DNA of 64,000 nt from Eubacteriales bacterium (GCA_030537135.1 JAUNOP010000007.1:1-64000); one strand, 5' to 3'; shown: positions 1 to 12,207, numbered from the stretch's first letter. A program made the numbers and translations. Notes: generated from the sequence alone by a model not told the origin.

Positions 1-785
1 CCCCAGAGTCCAAACCGTGGAATAATTATGAAGTAAAACGTGTGCTTCAGGATGTACATTGTACCGGTGATTCCGTATATGGAAAATATCAGCAGAGCGT
101 TTTCCAGGGAAACAAGCAGAGGAACCGACTAGAGAGTGAGTGGATCTATGCAGAGAATACACACGAAGGGATTATAGATAAAGAACTGTTCCGACAGGTG
201 CAGGAAAAAATCCGGGAATTTACGGAGGAATATAAAAAGAGGCATCAGTTGAATAATGGAGCCATCCGGAGCCAGAATTTTTATACCGGCAAGATCAGGT
301 GTGGAGGATGTGGCAACCGCATGATCCTGTCCAGAGAAAAGTCTGGGACATTTTATTATATCTGCGGCGCCAATGCAAACCATAAATCAGGAGGAAACCA
401 GTGCAAGGGGCACAGGGTAAAAAAAGAATACGTGGATGAAGATGTCCTTCGGCTGATTCAGTCACATATGAAAACCGTACTGGACACAGAAAAAATGATC
501 CGGGAAATGAACTCCGCTTCCAGAAACCAGACGCAATATTTGCTTTTGGACAAGGAAGTAGGGAAACTTCGGCGGGAACTGAGCCGGATCAGTAAGCGTA
601 AATCTGATTTATATGAGGATTATTCGGAACGCCTGATTACAGAAGAAGAGTACATGCAGTTTTCCCGTATCTATTCCAATGAAATAGAAAACATCAAGAA
701 CCGTCTGGATGAAGTATTGACGGCACAGGTACGGTATTCTAAGGATTATCATATCGAAGAAGGATGGGGGAAAGTGACAGTGTGA
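1..785 (+). CDS. Large serine recombinase, C-terminal part (5' end outside window)
   Basis: The frame is open from the first bases of the window, so this is the end of a longer gene; the GTG at 42 is only an internal codon. The visible ~260 residues match the C-terminal half of TnpX-type large serine recombinases: a recombinase-domain end (GIIDKELFRQVQEKI), a zinc ribbon (CGGCG then YICGAN with a later Cys), and a long charged coiled coil. Such proteins excise and integrate mobile elements at short core sites. The catalytic domain would lie upstream and cannot be judged. Its last codons overlap the next recombinase frame (764-785), as in tandem recombinase operons, but the junction looks rearranged. 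Confidence 0.85.
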   Translation, partial: PESKPWNNYEVKRVLQDVHCTGDSVYGKYQQSVFQGNKQRNRLESEWIYAENTHEGIIDKELFRQVQEKIREFTEEYKKRHQLNNGAIRSQNFYTGKIRCGGCGNRMILSREKSGTFYYICGANANHKSGGNQCKGHRVKKEYVDEDVLRLIQSHMKTVLDTEKMIREMNSASRNQTQYLLLDKEVGKLRRELSRISKRKSDLYEDYSERLITEEEYMQFSRIYSNEIENIKNRLDEVLTAQVRYSKDYHIEEGWGKVTV

Positions 786-2269
786 CTTCTCAGAGGATCC
801 TGTTGAAATCGTTTGCGATCGATCAGCTTGGCGTGGATGAGGCAGATATTCTGGAATATGTGGATGACGGTGTCAGCGGCACCCATTTCAAACGCAATGG
901 CTTCCAGCAGCTGCAGGAGGATATGAAAAGCGGACAGATCGGCTGTGTAGTCGTGAAAGATTTTTCCAGGTTTGGCAGGGACTATCTGGAAGTGGGATTT
1001 TATATTGAGTATATTTTTCCGCTTCTTCAGATCAGATTTATTTCCATTAATGACAGTTATGACAGTGCAGCCAGCTCTGGAATGACCGGCGGTATGAATG
1101 TGGCTTTGAAGAATCTGGTTTATAACATGTATAGCCTGGATTTGTCGAAAAAAATCTCATCCGCAATGCAGACCAGAATGAAAAACGGAACAAGGCTTCC
1201 GGTAAATGCCAGATATGGTTATAGAAAGGGCAAAGATGGAAGGTTGGAAATTGATCCGGATTCGGCTAAAGTGGTGAAGATGATTTTCCAGATGGCTGCA
1301 GAAGGTATGAGCTTTGCAGAGATCACAAGGGAACTGAACAAACAGGAAATTGCCACCTGTGATGAGCAGAAAATGTCAAGAGGAGAGCAGGTTCAGTTCC
1401 GACGGTTTGATACCATCATGAAAAAACGCTGGAATCCAACCACAGTATCTGCAATCATACGGGATGAGATTTATATTGGAACCCGGATATGGGGTAAAAC
1501 ACGCTGCAGTATGCACACCGGTCATAAGGCGGTTATTAATGACGAGTCTGACTGGATCAGGCTGGAAAACCACCATGATCCGATTGTTGACAGGGAACTG
1601 TTTGAAAAAGCGAACAGACTGCATCCGAAAAAATCCAGAGGTGTTTCAGAAACAAGAACCAATTATACGCTGGCAAGGCGCAAGAAACAGCCGGCACTGA
1701 TGCTGTGCGCACACTGTGGGCATTGTCTGGTAAGAGAAACGGAGCATCTGCTGAAATGTTCAGATGGGCGTACCAGCGGCGACCATGTCTGCCGAAGCTT
1801 GGTGGTCAGACGTGAGCCAATGGAAAAGCATATCCTGGAGCTTGTTCATCAGTTTGCATCTTCCATGCTGGAAAACCGGAAGATTGTTGAATCAAAGAAC
1901 CAGAGAAAAGATAGGGAGACGAATGCTGCAGAATTGTTGAAACAGAGCCGCCAGTTGTCTTCTGAAAAAATGAAACTTTATGATGAGTACAAAGATGACC
2001 GTATTGACCGGGAATTGTACAAGCAGAAAGCGGGAAAGATTGGCAGGCAGCTGGAAGGAATCAGACGAAAGATAGCAGAGTCTGAACGTGATGCAAAGAT
2101 GCTTGAACAGGACAATACTGCGAAGGAAATGAAGCTGGAAGAATTTCTGAACATGGAGAAATTCGATACAGAGAAGTTACGGGAGATCATCAAGGTTATC
2201 CGGGTGCATAGCCAGGAGGAAATCGAAATTGAATGGAATTTTGATGATGTATTTTTAGGGCAGAGATAA
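764..2269 (+). pseudogene. Large serine recombinase lacking its catalytic N-terminus
   Basis: Shows most of a TnpX/TndX-like recombinase: the end of the resolvase domain (SDSVTSQ, DDGVSGTHFKRNGF, VKDFSRFGRDYLEVG), the recombinase domain (NARYGYRKG, WNPTTVSAIIRDEIYIG), a zinc ribbon (CAHCGHCLVRE) and a C-terminal coiled coil. In the family a Y-x-R-x-S segment with the nucleophilic serine precedes the ESDSVTSQ segment by about ten residues. Here it is absent: the frame has a stop at 740-742 and only a few unrelated codons before the ATG at 764. I infer a deletion fusing the end of the upstream recombinase to an N-terminally shortened second one, so it should be catalytically dead. A sequencing frameshift would not restore the missing segment. 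Confidence 0.8.
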
Positions 2270-2315
2270 AATGTTCTGGACAAGAGCGATTTTGTGGAAG
2301 ATAATAAAAGTGCTG

Positions 2316-2344
2316 GGGTACCTGATTGGAATGGTCAGGTACTT
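2316..2344. repeat. Inverted repeat just downstream of the recombinase
   Basis: GTACCTGA (2318-2325) and TCAGGTAC (2335-2342) form a perfect 8 bp inverted repeat separated by 9 bp, about 50 bp past the recombinase stop and just before the integrase remnant. It could be a terminator stem (no clear T-run) or part of an element end. Confidence 0.4.
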
Positions 2345-2382
2345 TCCAGCCAGAAATAAAAAATATTTTTTTTGTCCCATAC

Positions 2383-2562
2383 TTGACACGTCCACATGTA
2401 TGCCGACACACTTTTTGTTCTAATATGGCAAAATCGGGTATGAATCCTAAAACTTTACAGAAGATAATGGGACATTCTGATATAGGGGTTACATTGAATA
2501 CCTACACACATTTAGATTTTGACGATATTCAAAAAGAGATGAAACAGGTATGTAATCAATGA
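2383..2562 (+). pseudogene. Tyrosine integrase, C-terminal remnant
   Basis: About 59 codons match the C-terminus of Tn916-like integrases: PHVCRHTFCSNMAKSGMN carries the catalytic Arg-His, IMGHSDIGVTLNTYTH carries the second catalytic His and the nucleophilic Tyr, and LDFDDIQKEMKQ is the usual tail. Everything upstream (arm-binding, core-binding and most of the catalytic domain) is missing; an ATG at 2326 gives an open frame, but its first 19 residues are unrelated. This is a scar of a conjugative transposon, probably cut off when the recombinase element inserted or deleted next to it. Confidence 0.85.
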
Positions 2563-2611
2563 GTTGTAAAGTTGTAAAATAGGTGTGGTTTTACAACTTA
2601 TTTTACAACTT
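2563..2611. repeat. Nested inverted repeat after the integrase remnant
   Basis: AGTTGTAAAATA (2570-2581) and TATTTTACAACT (2599-2610) form a perfect 12 bp inverted repeat. An extra GTTGTAAA (2563-2570) and TTTACAAC (2590-2597) nest around and inside it, and another GTTGTAAAA lies near 2672. Starting one base after the integrase stop, it may be a terminator or the arm/core sites of the lost transposon end. Confidence 0.55.
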
Positions 2612-2725
2612 TTGCCCATGAAAATATGTGAATTTATAAAAAGATACATGAACTGCAAGAAAAATCAAAGTTGTAAAAATCCTTTAAATACAAGGAAAAA
2701 TGAAGATATGAGGAGTTATGAGAAC

Positions 2726-3196
2726 ATGATAAAAGTATTATTTGTCTGCCACGGCAATATCTGCCGTTCCCCCATGGCAGAATTTGTTTTCAAAGACATG
2801 ACCGTAAAACGTGGGCTCGCACAGCAATTCACAATTGCTTCAGCTGCAACCAGCACCGAGGAAATCGGAAATCCCGTACATCATGGAACCAGAAATAAAC
2901 TGCGTCAGTACGGAATATCCACAGCTGGGAAATATGCTATTCAGCTTACCAGAAAGGATTACGCCAAATACGATTACATTCTCGGTATGGATAAGTGGAA
3001 TCTTCAGAACATGAAGCGCATTCTTGGAAGAGACCCCGAACATAAAATAGGTCTTCTTCTGGACTATTCCGAGCATCCCAGGGATATTGCAGACCCCTGG
3101 TATACTGGAAATTTTGACATTACCTATGATGATATTGTAGAAGGGTGCGAAGCCTTTCTTACATATCTGATAAGACAGGGAAAGATAAAAATATAG
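2726..3196 (+). CDS. Low-molecular-weight protein tyrosine phosphatase
   Basis: A 156-residue cytoplasmic phosphatase. The active-site loop C-H-G-N-I-C-R-S (C-X5-R-S) sits at residues 8-15 right after the first strand IKVLFV, and the general-acid loop appears as ADPWYTG near residue 122. The family removes phosphate from phosphotyrosine (sometimes phosphoarginine) by a cysteinyl-phosphate intermediate. I chose the ATG at 2726 because it gives the canonical N-terminus and is preceded by AGGAG at 2711-2715; the ATG at 2708 would add six residues. No capsule or kinase gene lies beside it, so the substrate is unknown. Confidence 0.9.
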   Translation: MIKVLFVCHGNICRSPMAEFVFKDMTVKRGLAQQFTIASAATSTEEIGNPVHHGTRNKLRQYGISTAGKYAIQLTRKDYAKYDYILGMDKWNLQNMKRILGRDPEHKIGLLLDYSEHPRDIADPWYTGNFDITYDDIVEGCEAFLTYLIRQGKIKI

Positions 3197-3218
3197 CAAA
3201 GGGGGAAAACAGGGGAAA

Positions 3219-3659
3219 ATGATGGACAAATTTCAAGACATTCGGCAGGTATCAGAGACAGCTTACCAGTTTATGCTGCGGTTTCAGCCGGAAAATTATG
3301 AGGACGGCAGATATGACTTGGACAACGGCGTGTATGTCAACATTATGACGTACGAGACAAAGCCAAGAAAGGACTGCGTGTTTGAAGCGCACAAAAACTA
3401 CATTGATATCCAGTATATGATTCATGGAAGGGAGATCATTGCCGTGGAGCCTGTGGAGGAGATGCATAAATATCACGCTGTTCTGCCCTATGATGCGCAG
3501 AATGATATAGAACTTTATGAAAATAATATGGATTGTGTGGATTATGTGATTGGAGACGGAGAATATTTGATTCTGCCTTGTCCGAGCGCCCATATGCCGG
3601 GAGTATGTGTTGGAGGAGTTTCAAAAGCACGTAAAGCGGTTATCAAGATTCCTGTGTAA
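3219..3659 (+). CDS. YhcH/YjgK/YiaL family protein (DUF386)
   Basis: A 146-residue cupin-like protein of the YhcH/YjgK/YiaL family, recognised from FEAHKNYIDIQYMIHG, the following EII-VEP segment and the late LPCPSAHMPG metal-site histidine. Characterised relatives (NanQ/EbgC type) act on or near sugar anomers, and the family often sits in sialic acid or galactoside loci. The next genes are a sugar-locus esterase and a beta-galactosidase operon, which fits a helper role in carbohydrate use. ATG codons occur at 3219 and 3222; either could be the start, behind AGGGGAAA. Confidence 0.85.
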   Translation: MMDKFQDIRQVSETAYQFMLRFQPENYEDGRYDLDNGVYVNIMTYETKPRKDCVFEAHKNYIDIQYMIHGREIIAVEPVEEMHKYHAVLPYDAQNDIELYENNMDCVDYVIGDGEYLILPCPSAHMPGVCVGGVSKARKAVIKIPV

Positions 3660-3737
3660 GAAGGGCAAATCATTATTATATTATTATATGGAAAAAACGT
3701 ATTTTTGCCAATAAAAACATCAGAAAGGACAATTATT

Positions 3738-4589
3738 ATGATTCATGAAAAAATAAGCATATCACTTAAGGGCTATCCAGAGGCAAGCCTCTACACCTAT
3801 TTCTGGGATGAATCCAGAGAATTATATCCAGGGCAGACAAGGCCGGTTATTCTCATCTGCCCGGGAGGAGGCTATGAAATGACGTCAGACAGAGAGGCAG
3901 AGGCTATTGCCATAAAATTTCTGTCCATGGGCTATCATACGGCAGTGCTTCGCTACAGCGTTTCTCCCAGCCGCTACCCGACAGCCCTTTTGCAGGCAGC
4001 AGAGAGCATTCGTTTGCTAAGGGAAAATGCAGATAAATGGAAAATCCGGGCAAATCAGATTGTTATTATGGGCTTCTCGGCAGGAGGCCACCTGGCTGCG
4101 TCTGTTGGAACTCTGTATAAGAAAGCGGAAATATATGAGGCTTTAGGAATTGCGCCAGAGCAACTCCGTCCGGACGGGATGATTCTTTGCTATCCAGTGA
4201 TTACCTCCGGAGAGTTTGCACATGAGGGAAGCTTCCGAAATCTCCTTGCAGAAAAATATGATGCAGAAAAAGAAGAGATGTCTCTGGAAAACCAGGTGGA
4301 TGCGCACACGCCGCCTGCATTTTTGTGGCATTCCTTTGCAGATACGGTTGTGCCTGTAGAAAATTCTCTGTTTTTTGTAAATGCCATGAGAAAGGCAGGG
4401 GTACCTGTGGAGTTTCACCTGTATCCAGAAGGAGCGCATGGAATCGGGCTTGCAGGCGAGCTGACAGCAAATTCAGATGGAACAGGAATTGAGCGCACCT
4501 GTGACACCTGGAGCAGTCTGGCCGGAAAGTGGCTGAATCGTTATTATCCGTGGTGGAAGCCAGAGGAGAGCGAAAAGCCGCTGCATTAG
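3738..4589 (+). CDS. Alpha/beta hydrolase (acetyl-esterase/lipase-like)
   Basis: A 283-residue alpha/beta hydrolase without signal peptide. The oxyanion segment CPGGGY lies near residue 37, the nucleophile elbow GFSAGG near 111-116, the acid in HSFADTVVP and the histidine in EGAHGIG near the end. It resembles BD-FAE/AXE-type esterases that remove acetyl or acyl groups from sugars. The start at ATG 3738 is set by the GAAAGGA site just upstream; an earlier in-frame start at 3705 lacks a good ribosome binding site. The adjacent YhcH-like and beta-galactosidase genes suggest a substrate such as an acetylated glycoside (inference). Confidence 0.85.
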   Translation: MIHEKISISLKGYPEASLYTYFWDESRELYPGQTRPVILICPGGGYEMTSDREAEAIAIKFLSMGYHTAVLRYSVSPSRYPTALLQAAESIRLLRENADKWKIRANQIVIMGFSAGGHLAASVGTLYKKAEIYEALGIAPEQLRPDGMILCYPVITSGEFAHEGSFRNLLAEKYDAEKEEMSLENQVDAHTPPAFLWHSFADTVVPVENSLFFVNAMRKAGVPVEFHLYPEGAHGIGLAGELTANSDGTGIERTCDTWSSLAGKWLNRYYPWWKPEESEKPLH

Positions 4590-4672
4590 CACACGGCAAA
4601 TCTTTCCAGGAAGCCACTTTTGGAGCTGCCTGGAAAGGGACTCTTCTGCCGTTGCAGGCGGAAAAAACAAGT

Positions 4673-5548
4673 CTACAGAGTAACATTCATCTGCGCCGTC
4701 TGTTTTTTGCGGTATTCGGTTGGAGACATGCCGAGCTGCTTTTTGAACAGACGGCTGAAATACAGAGGATTGTCATATCCTATAATATCTGCGATTTCCG
4801 CTACAGTATAGCTGGTGGTCTCAAGTAAATTCTGTGCATTTGCAATACGTATGGAGAGTACATACTGCATGGGAGAGATGCCAGTATAATATTTGAATTT
4901 ACGGATAAACCAGCAGGCGCTGACATGCCTGGAAAGAGCATACTCCTCAATGCTTATAGGCTTGTTATAATTTTCATTAAAATAGCGGGTGGCGCGCTCG
5001 GTTTCCTCGAGCATATAGCTGGTTGCCTTATTTCCTTCTTTGATGTGTCTGTTAATCAAAAGAAAAATATGTCTCAGCAGCAGAGACAATAATTCCTCAT
5101 AATTTGGCCTGCACATCTGCAGCTCTAATATCATCTGACGGAAAATCCACTGGTAGTCAGGGGAGGTCCCCGTGTAGAATACATGTCCTTTGGAAGGAAT
5201 TCCATATTGCCGTAATATATTCTTGACCTCACTTCCAGTGAAATGAACCCAGTACACCTCTGTCTGATCTACGCAGTAGTAGACATATTTCTGCATTTCT
5301 CTTGGCCGGTAGAGTACCATATGTCCGGCTGTCACGATTTCATCTTCCTTATCATTTTTAAAATAAAAATGCGCTTTCCCAGCAGCGATATATAATAGCT
5401 GAAAATCAATTCGTCCCTTGGGACGCCAGGTTGGAAGTCTGGGATGCTTATACAAATGGTACGTTCCGCAGCTTCCTACAATCAATGGATGACTTTTATC
5501 CTTAAAATCAATTCTTGAACCATTCATATATCCAGAATTTACATACAT
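4673..5548 (-). CDS. AraC family transcriptional regulator
   Basis: A 291-residue regulator with an N-terminal cupin sensor (about 20-170: FQLLYIAAGKAHFYFKN, GHMVLYRPREMQKY, VYWVHFTG) and a C-terminal AraC double helix-turn-helix (about 195-285: ISIEEYALSRHVSACWFIRKFK, the conserved AEIADIIGYDNPLYFSRLFKK, then GMSPTEYRK). It is transcribed divergently from the beta-galactosidase/symporter operon across 274 bp, so it is the probable galactoside-responsive activator of that operon. Start ATG 5548 follows AGGAGATTTTAAATT. Confidence 0.92.
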   Translation of the reverse strand: MYVNSGYMNGSRIDFKDKSHPLIVGSCGTYHLYKHPRLPTWRPKGRIDFQLLYIAAGKAHFYFKNDKEDEIVTAGHMVLYRPREMQKYVYYCVDQTEVYWVHFTGSEVKNILRQYGIPSKGHVFYTGTSPDYQWIFRQMILELQMCRPNYEELLSLLLRHIFLLINRHIKEGNKATSYMLEETERATRYFNENYNKPISIEEYALSRHVSACWFIRKFKYYTGISPMQYVLSIRIANAQNLLETTSYTVAEIADIIGYDNPLYFSRLFKKQLGMSPTEYRKKQTAQMNVTL

Positions 5549-5570
5549 AATTTAAAATCTCCTTTCATTA

Positions 5571-5607
5571 TGAGCAAGTAGCGAAGCGGATTGCGAATAT
5601 CCGCTTA
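5571..5607. repeat. CAAGTAGCGAAGCGG repeat family, copy 1 (short form)
   Basis: GCAAGTAGCGAAGCGG is followed by TTGCG and ATATCCGCTT; AAGCGGAT and ATCCGCTT form a perfect 8 bp stem with a 7 nt loop. Related copies are at 57334, 57458 and 63036. It lies between the divergent AraC and lacZ genes. Confidence 0.75.
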
Positions 5608-5680
5608 CCCCTATTAAGTAAATTCTCTGCTTTATAAAGCAATTGTATCATTTTATGTATGTTTTGTCTATTGCGGTTTA

Positions 5681-5709
5681 TGGAACAGAGGAAAATCCTG
5701 TTTTATAAT
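5681..5709 (+). promoter_or_regulatory. Putative promoter of the beta-galactosidase operon
   Basis: TATAAT at 5704-5709 is preceded 17 bp upstream by TGGAAC, a weak -35, as expected for an AraC-activated promoter. The leader runs ~110 bp to the lacZ ATG. Confidence 0.45.
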
Positions 5710-5795
5710 GAACTCACACAGGAGCGAGATAGGGCGTATATATGCGGATATAGTACTTTTTTTCATCAATATATAGCAAAATTTCGCAGTGTTGA

Positions 5796-8873
<3,078 letters not shown>

Positions 8874-8893
8874 GATGAGAAAGGAAAGAAGAA

Positions 8894-10267
8894 ATGCAAG
8901 AAAAAAAATATTTAAAATGGTACAATAAAGTAGGATATGGCTCCGGAGATATAGCCGGAAATGTTGTGTATGCGTTTCTGTCCTCTTTTGTGATGATATT
9001 TCTGACAAATACGGCAGGCTTAAATGCGGGTGTTGTGGGAACCCTGATTGCTGTTTCCAAGCTATTTGACGGCATTACGGACATTTTCTTTGGTTCTATG
9101 ATTGACAAGACAAAGAGTAAAATGGGAAAGGCAAGACCCTGGATGCTCTACGCCTACATCGGCTGTGCGGTTACGCTGGTGGCTATTTTTGTGATTCCGG
9201 CGGATATGGGAGAGTTTGCAAAGTATGCTTGGTTCTTTATTGCATATACCCTGCTGAACGCTGTATTTTACACAGCCAATAATATCGCGTATTCTGCATT
9301 AACTGCACTTATCACCAGGAATGGCAGCGAGCGTGTGCAGATGGGCTCTATTCGTTTTATGTTTGCCTTTGGCACAAGCCTTTTCATTCAGTCTGTTACA
9401 GTGGGAGCTGTGGAGGCGCTTGGAGGAGGCGCAGCAGGCTGGAGAAATGTAGCCATTATTTATGCGATAATCGGAGTGATTACAAATACACTTTCCGTTC
9501 TGTCGGTAAAAGAGCTTTCTGAAGAGGAACTCGATGAGACAGGCGTAAAAGCTCAGGAAGAGAAAACAGAGAAATATAATCTCGTGGATGCAGCGAAAAT
9601 GCTGGTTTCCAACAAGTACTATATTATCATCTGCGTGACCTATATTCTTATGCAAATATATACAGCCACATTAAACATGGGAATTTATTACATGACCTAT
9701 GTTCTGGGAAATGCCTCTTTGCTGGGCATATTCTCATGGGCAATTAATATTCCTCTGATTATTGGACTCGTATTTACGCCGATTCTGGTGGCCAGATTCA
9801 AGGGAATGTACAAGCTGAACCTTCTGGGCTATATTGTGGCGACAATCGGGCGCGGTCTGGTAGTTGCGGCCGGTTATATGGGAAATATTCCTTTGATGCT
9901 TATATTTTCAGGAATCGCTGCAATTGGAATGAGTCCGCTGCAGGGGGATTTGAATGCATTGATTGCATCCTGCTCAGAATACACCTTCCTCACAAAGCAT
10001 AAGAGAGTGGATGGAACCATGTACTCCTGTACCTCCCTCGGCGTTAAAATCGGAGGCGGCATTGGCACAGCCCTTGCCGGATGGCTCCTCGCGTTCAGTG
10101 GGTATGACGGAGCTGCAGCCGTACAGTCTGCTTCCTGCATGAGTATGCTCCATGTGATGTACCTCTGGATTCCAATGATAATCAATTTGATTATTGCTGT
10201 TTTGCTTTCACGCTTGAATGTGGAGAAGGCGAATGCAAGACTTCTGGCAGAGAAAACAAAGGCTTAG
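8894..10267 (+). CDS. GPH family sugar:cation symporter (MelB-like MFS)
   Basis: A 457-residue membrane protein with about 12 hydrophobic segments. The N-terminus (KWYNKVGYGSGDIAGN) and the loop MIDKTKSKMGKARPWML, with Asp-Lys-x-K-G-x-A-R-P, are signatures of the glycoside-pentoside-hexuronide:cation symporters. It should bring a galactoside into the cell coupled to Na+ or H+ for hydrolysis by the upstream LacZ; the two form one operon, with an AAAGGA site before the ATG. Confidence 0.92.
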   Translation: MQEKKYLKWYNKVGYGSGDIAGNVVYAFLSSFVMIFLTNTAGLNAGVVGTLIAVSKLFDGITDIFFGSMIDKTKSKMGKARPWMLYAYIGCAVTLVAIFVIPADMGEFAKYAWFFIAYTLLNAVFYTANNIAYSALTALITRNGSERVQMGSIRFMFAFGTSLFIQSVTVGAVEALGGGAAGWRNVAIIYAIIGVITNTLSVLSVKELSEEELDETGVKAQEEKTEKYNLVDAAKMLVSNKYYIIICVTYILMQIYTATLNMGIYYMTYVLGNASLLGIFSWAINIPLIIGLVFTPILVARFKGMYKLNLLGYIVATIGRGLVVAAGYMGNIPLMLIFSGIAAIGMSPLQGDLNALIASCSEYTFLTKHKRVDGTMYSCTSLGVKIGGGIGTALAGWLLAFSGYDGAAAVQSASCMSMLHVMYLWIPMIINLIIAVLLSRLNVEKANARLLAEKTKA

Positions 10268-10371
10268 ATGTGAGAAGGCAAAAGCATTTATTTTGTAGGA
10301 AAACATAGCTCTATAAGCTTCTGTCACACGGAAAAATTCCCTCTGCATATTCTATTATTAAGATACCAGGG

Positions 10372-10427
10372 TCCCAAGGTCAAAATCCGATGCAAGCTTG
10401 CTTGCAAGAGGATTTTTGACCTTGGGA
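10372..10427. repeat. Long hairpin between the symporter and amidase genes
   Basis: TCCCAAGGTCAAAATCC (10372-10388) pairs with GGATTTTTGACCTTGGGA (10410-10427) with a single bulge; the loop holds the self-complementary GCAAGCTTGC. A weaker stem follows (CCAAAAGCAT near 10432 with ATGCTTTGG near 10474). No T-run follows, so this may be a repeat or an RNA processing structure rather than a simple terminator. The rest of the 283 bp gap shows nothing else. Confidence 0.6.
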
Positions 10428-10550
10428 TTCGCCAAAAGCATGAGAAGACAGCTCGAACAGGGAGAATTCTTATGCTTTGGGATTTCAAAAGCGCAGGGCG
10501 CAAAGAAATCCGCGTATCATTGTTAAAGAATAAGGAAGGGAGTTTTTATT

Positions 10551-11312
10551 TTGGCGAAAATTGTTCTGGATGCTGGACATGGCGGAACAGACCCTGGAGC
10601 CGTATACCAGGGGCGTCAGGAAAAGGATGATAACCTGAGACTTGCCATGGCAGTGGGAGATATTCTTAGAAATAATGGGGTGGATGTGCAGTACACTCGA
10701 ACAGACGATGTGTATCAGACTCCGTTTGAAAAGGCAAGGATAGCTAATGACGCTGGAGCGGATTTTCTGATATCCTTTCACAGAAATTCAAGTCCTATGG
10801 ATAACCAGTATTCTGGTTCAGAGGTTCTTATATATGATAAATCAGGAAAAAAGCTGGACATGGCGGAAAATATTCTGGGCGCTCTCGGGGAAGTAGGCTT
10901 TAAGGAGCTTGGCGTAAAGGAAAGACCAGGGCTTGTGGTGCTCAGAAGATCAAAAATGCCGGCGATTCTGATCGAAACAGGCTTCATTAATAATGATCAG
11001 GATAACCAATTATTTGACAAAGCCTTTCAGGATATTGCGCAGGGAATCGCAGATGCCATTTTGGGGACTCTGGGAGAAACACAGACAGCAGAAAAACCAT
11101 TGTATTACAGGGTACAGGTAGGAGCGTATCGAGAGAGGCGAAATGCAGACAGAATGCTGTACCGCCTTCAGGAGCAGGAATTTCCGGCATATATTATCCA
11201 CATGGATGGCTATTACAGAGTGCAGGTTGGAGCCTACCGGGAGATTGGGAATGCCATAGCAATGGAACAGAGGCTCAGGCAAGAGGGATATCCTACAATT
11301 CTTGTGATATAG
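10551..11312 (+). CDS. N-acetylmuramoyl-L-alanine amidase with SPOR domain
   Basis: A 253-residue Amidase_3 enzyme: KIVLDAGHGGTDPGA holds the first zinc ligand, the next segments give SFHRNSS and the catalytic Glu in ILIETGFINN. It cleaves the amide between MurNAc and L-Ala. The last ~70 residues form a SPOR-type peptidoglycan-binding domain whose two halves repeat YYRVQVGAYRE almost exactly. There is no signal peptide, so export may be by lysis, a non-classical route, or inside the forming spore. The start is TTG 10551 behind AAGGAAGGGAG. Confidence 0.9.
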   Translation: MAKIVLDAGHGGTDPGAVYQGRQEKDDNLRLAMAVGDILRNNGVDVQYTRTDDVYQTPFEKARIANDAGADFLISFHRNSSPMDNQYSGSEVLIYDKSGKKLDMAENILGALGEVGFKELGVKERPGLVVLRRSKMPAILIETGFINNDQDNQLFDKAFQDIAQGIADAILGTLGETQTAEKPLYYRVQVGAYRERRNADRMLYRLQEQEFPAYIIHMDGYYRVQVGAYREIGNAIAMEQRLRQEGYPTILVI

Positions 11313-11444
11313 GAAAATACAGGATGGATTTTCTGTGAGCTGTGCTTTACAATAAAAGAAATGCTGTCGGCAATATCAGCGGTTGTTGATAGCCCATGCT
11401 GAGAGATATGGCGCCGGCTGCATGGAAAAACGGAGGAGAAGAGG

Positions 11445-12056
11445 ATGTATCAGAAATTTCTTTCCCAGGTGAGGGAATTTATCTTTACAGAGAATGCACC
11501 GGAGAAGGCGGATATTATTTTTGTACCGGGAAATGGTTATCCCCAGAATGCAGAAAGAGCGGCAGAGCTTTATGAGCAGGGCTTTGCCCCTCTTATTCTT
11601 CCAAGCGGAAGGTACAGCATAAGCACAGGAAGGTTTTCAGGAGTGCTTGAAAGACAGGAATGTTATCCTGGACCATATGAGACAGAATGGGAATTCTTAA
11701 AGGATGTACTCGTAAAAAACGGCGTTCCAGAATCAGCGGTATTAAGGGAAGACAAGGCGACATACACCTATCAGAATGCGCTTTTTTCAAAAAAGGTGAC
11801 AGACGCTAAGGGACTTGATATTCGCACTGCTATTTTGTGCTGTAAAAATTATCATGCGAGAAGATGCCTTATGTACTATCAGGAGGTTTATTCAAAGACA
11901 CGTTTTCTTGTGTGTCCTTCTGTGATTGGGGGTGTGAATCGGGAAAACTGGAATCAGACAGAAGAGGGGATACGGGAGGTAACAGGAGAGATAAACAGAA
12001 TTATTCAGCAGTTTTCTCTGCTTATGAGCAAAAGCTCCTGTAATGCTGAGGAATAG
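11445..12056 (+). CDS. YdcF/DUF218 family protein
   Basis: A 203-residue protein of the DUF218 (YdcF/SanA) family. The first strand ends in ADIIFVPGNGYPQNAERAAELY, followed by PLILPSGRYS, and later ATYTYQNALFS and AILCCKNYHARRCLMYY, the family's Rossmann-like core with its conserved Asn, Ser and His. The biochemical role is unsettled; relatives bind S-adenosylmethionine or affect envelope permeability. No transmembrane helix is visible. Start ATG 11445 follows GGAGGAGAAGAGG. Confidence 0.8.
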   Translation: MYQKFLSQVREFIFTENAPEKADIIFVPGNGYPQNAERAAELYEQGFAPLILPSGRYSISTGRFSGVLERQECYPGPYETEWEFLKDVLVKNGVPESAVLREDKATYTYQNALFSKKVTDAKGLDIRTAILCCKNYHARRCLMYYQEVYSKTRFLVCPSVIGGVNRENWNQTEEGIREVTGEINRIIQQFSLLMSKSSCNAEE

Positions 12057-12163
12057 GAACTTTTGTCACGAAAAAGGGCGCCTGCTGACAACAGAGTACG
12101 CAAAAACCGTAATTTGCGGAAACTGTAAAGAGGCATTGACCGCACCTTCTGATAATGGAATAT

Positions 12164-12207
12164 ACAAAACCTTCGGAGACTCGAAAACAGTCCCCGGAGG
12201 TTTTGTG
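12164..12207. terminator. Bidirectional terminator-like hairpin
   Basis: ACAAAACCTTCGGAGAC and the facing GTCCCCGGAGGTTTTGT form a 17 bp stem with two imperfect pairs around a short A-rich loop. It sits between the convergent ydcF-like gene (+) and the NifX-like operon (-) and could serve both. Confidence 0.6.
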
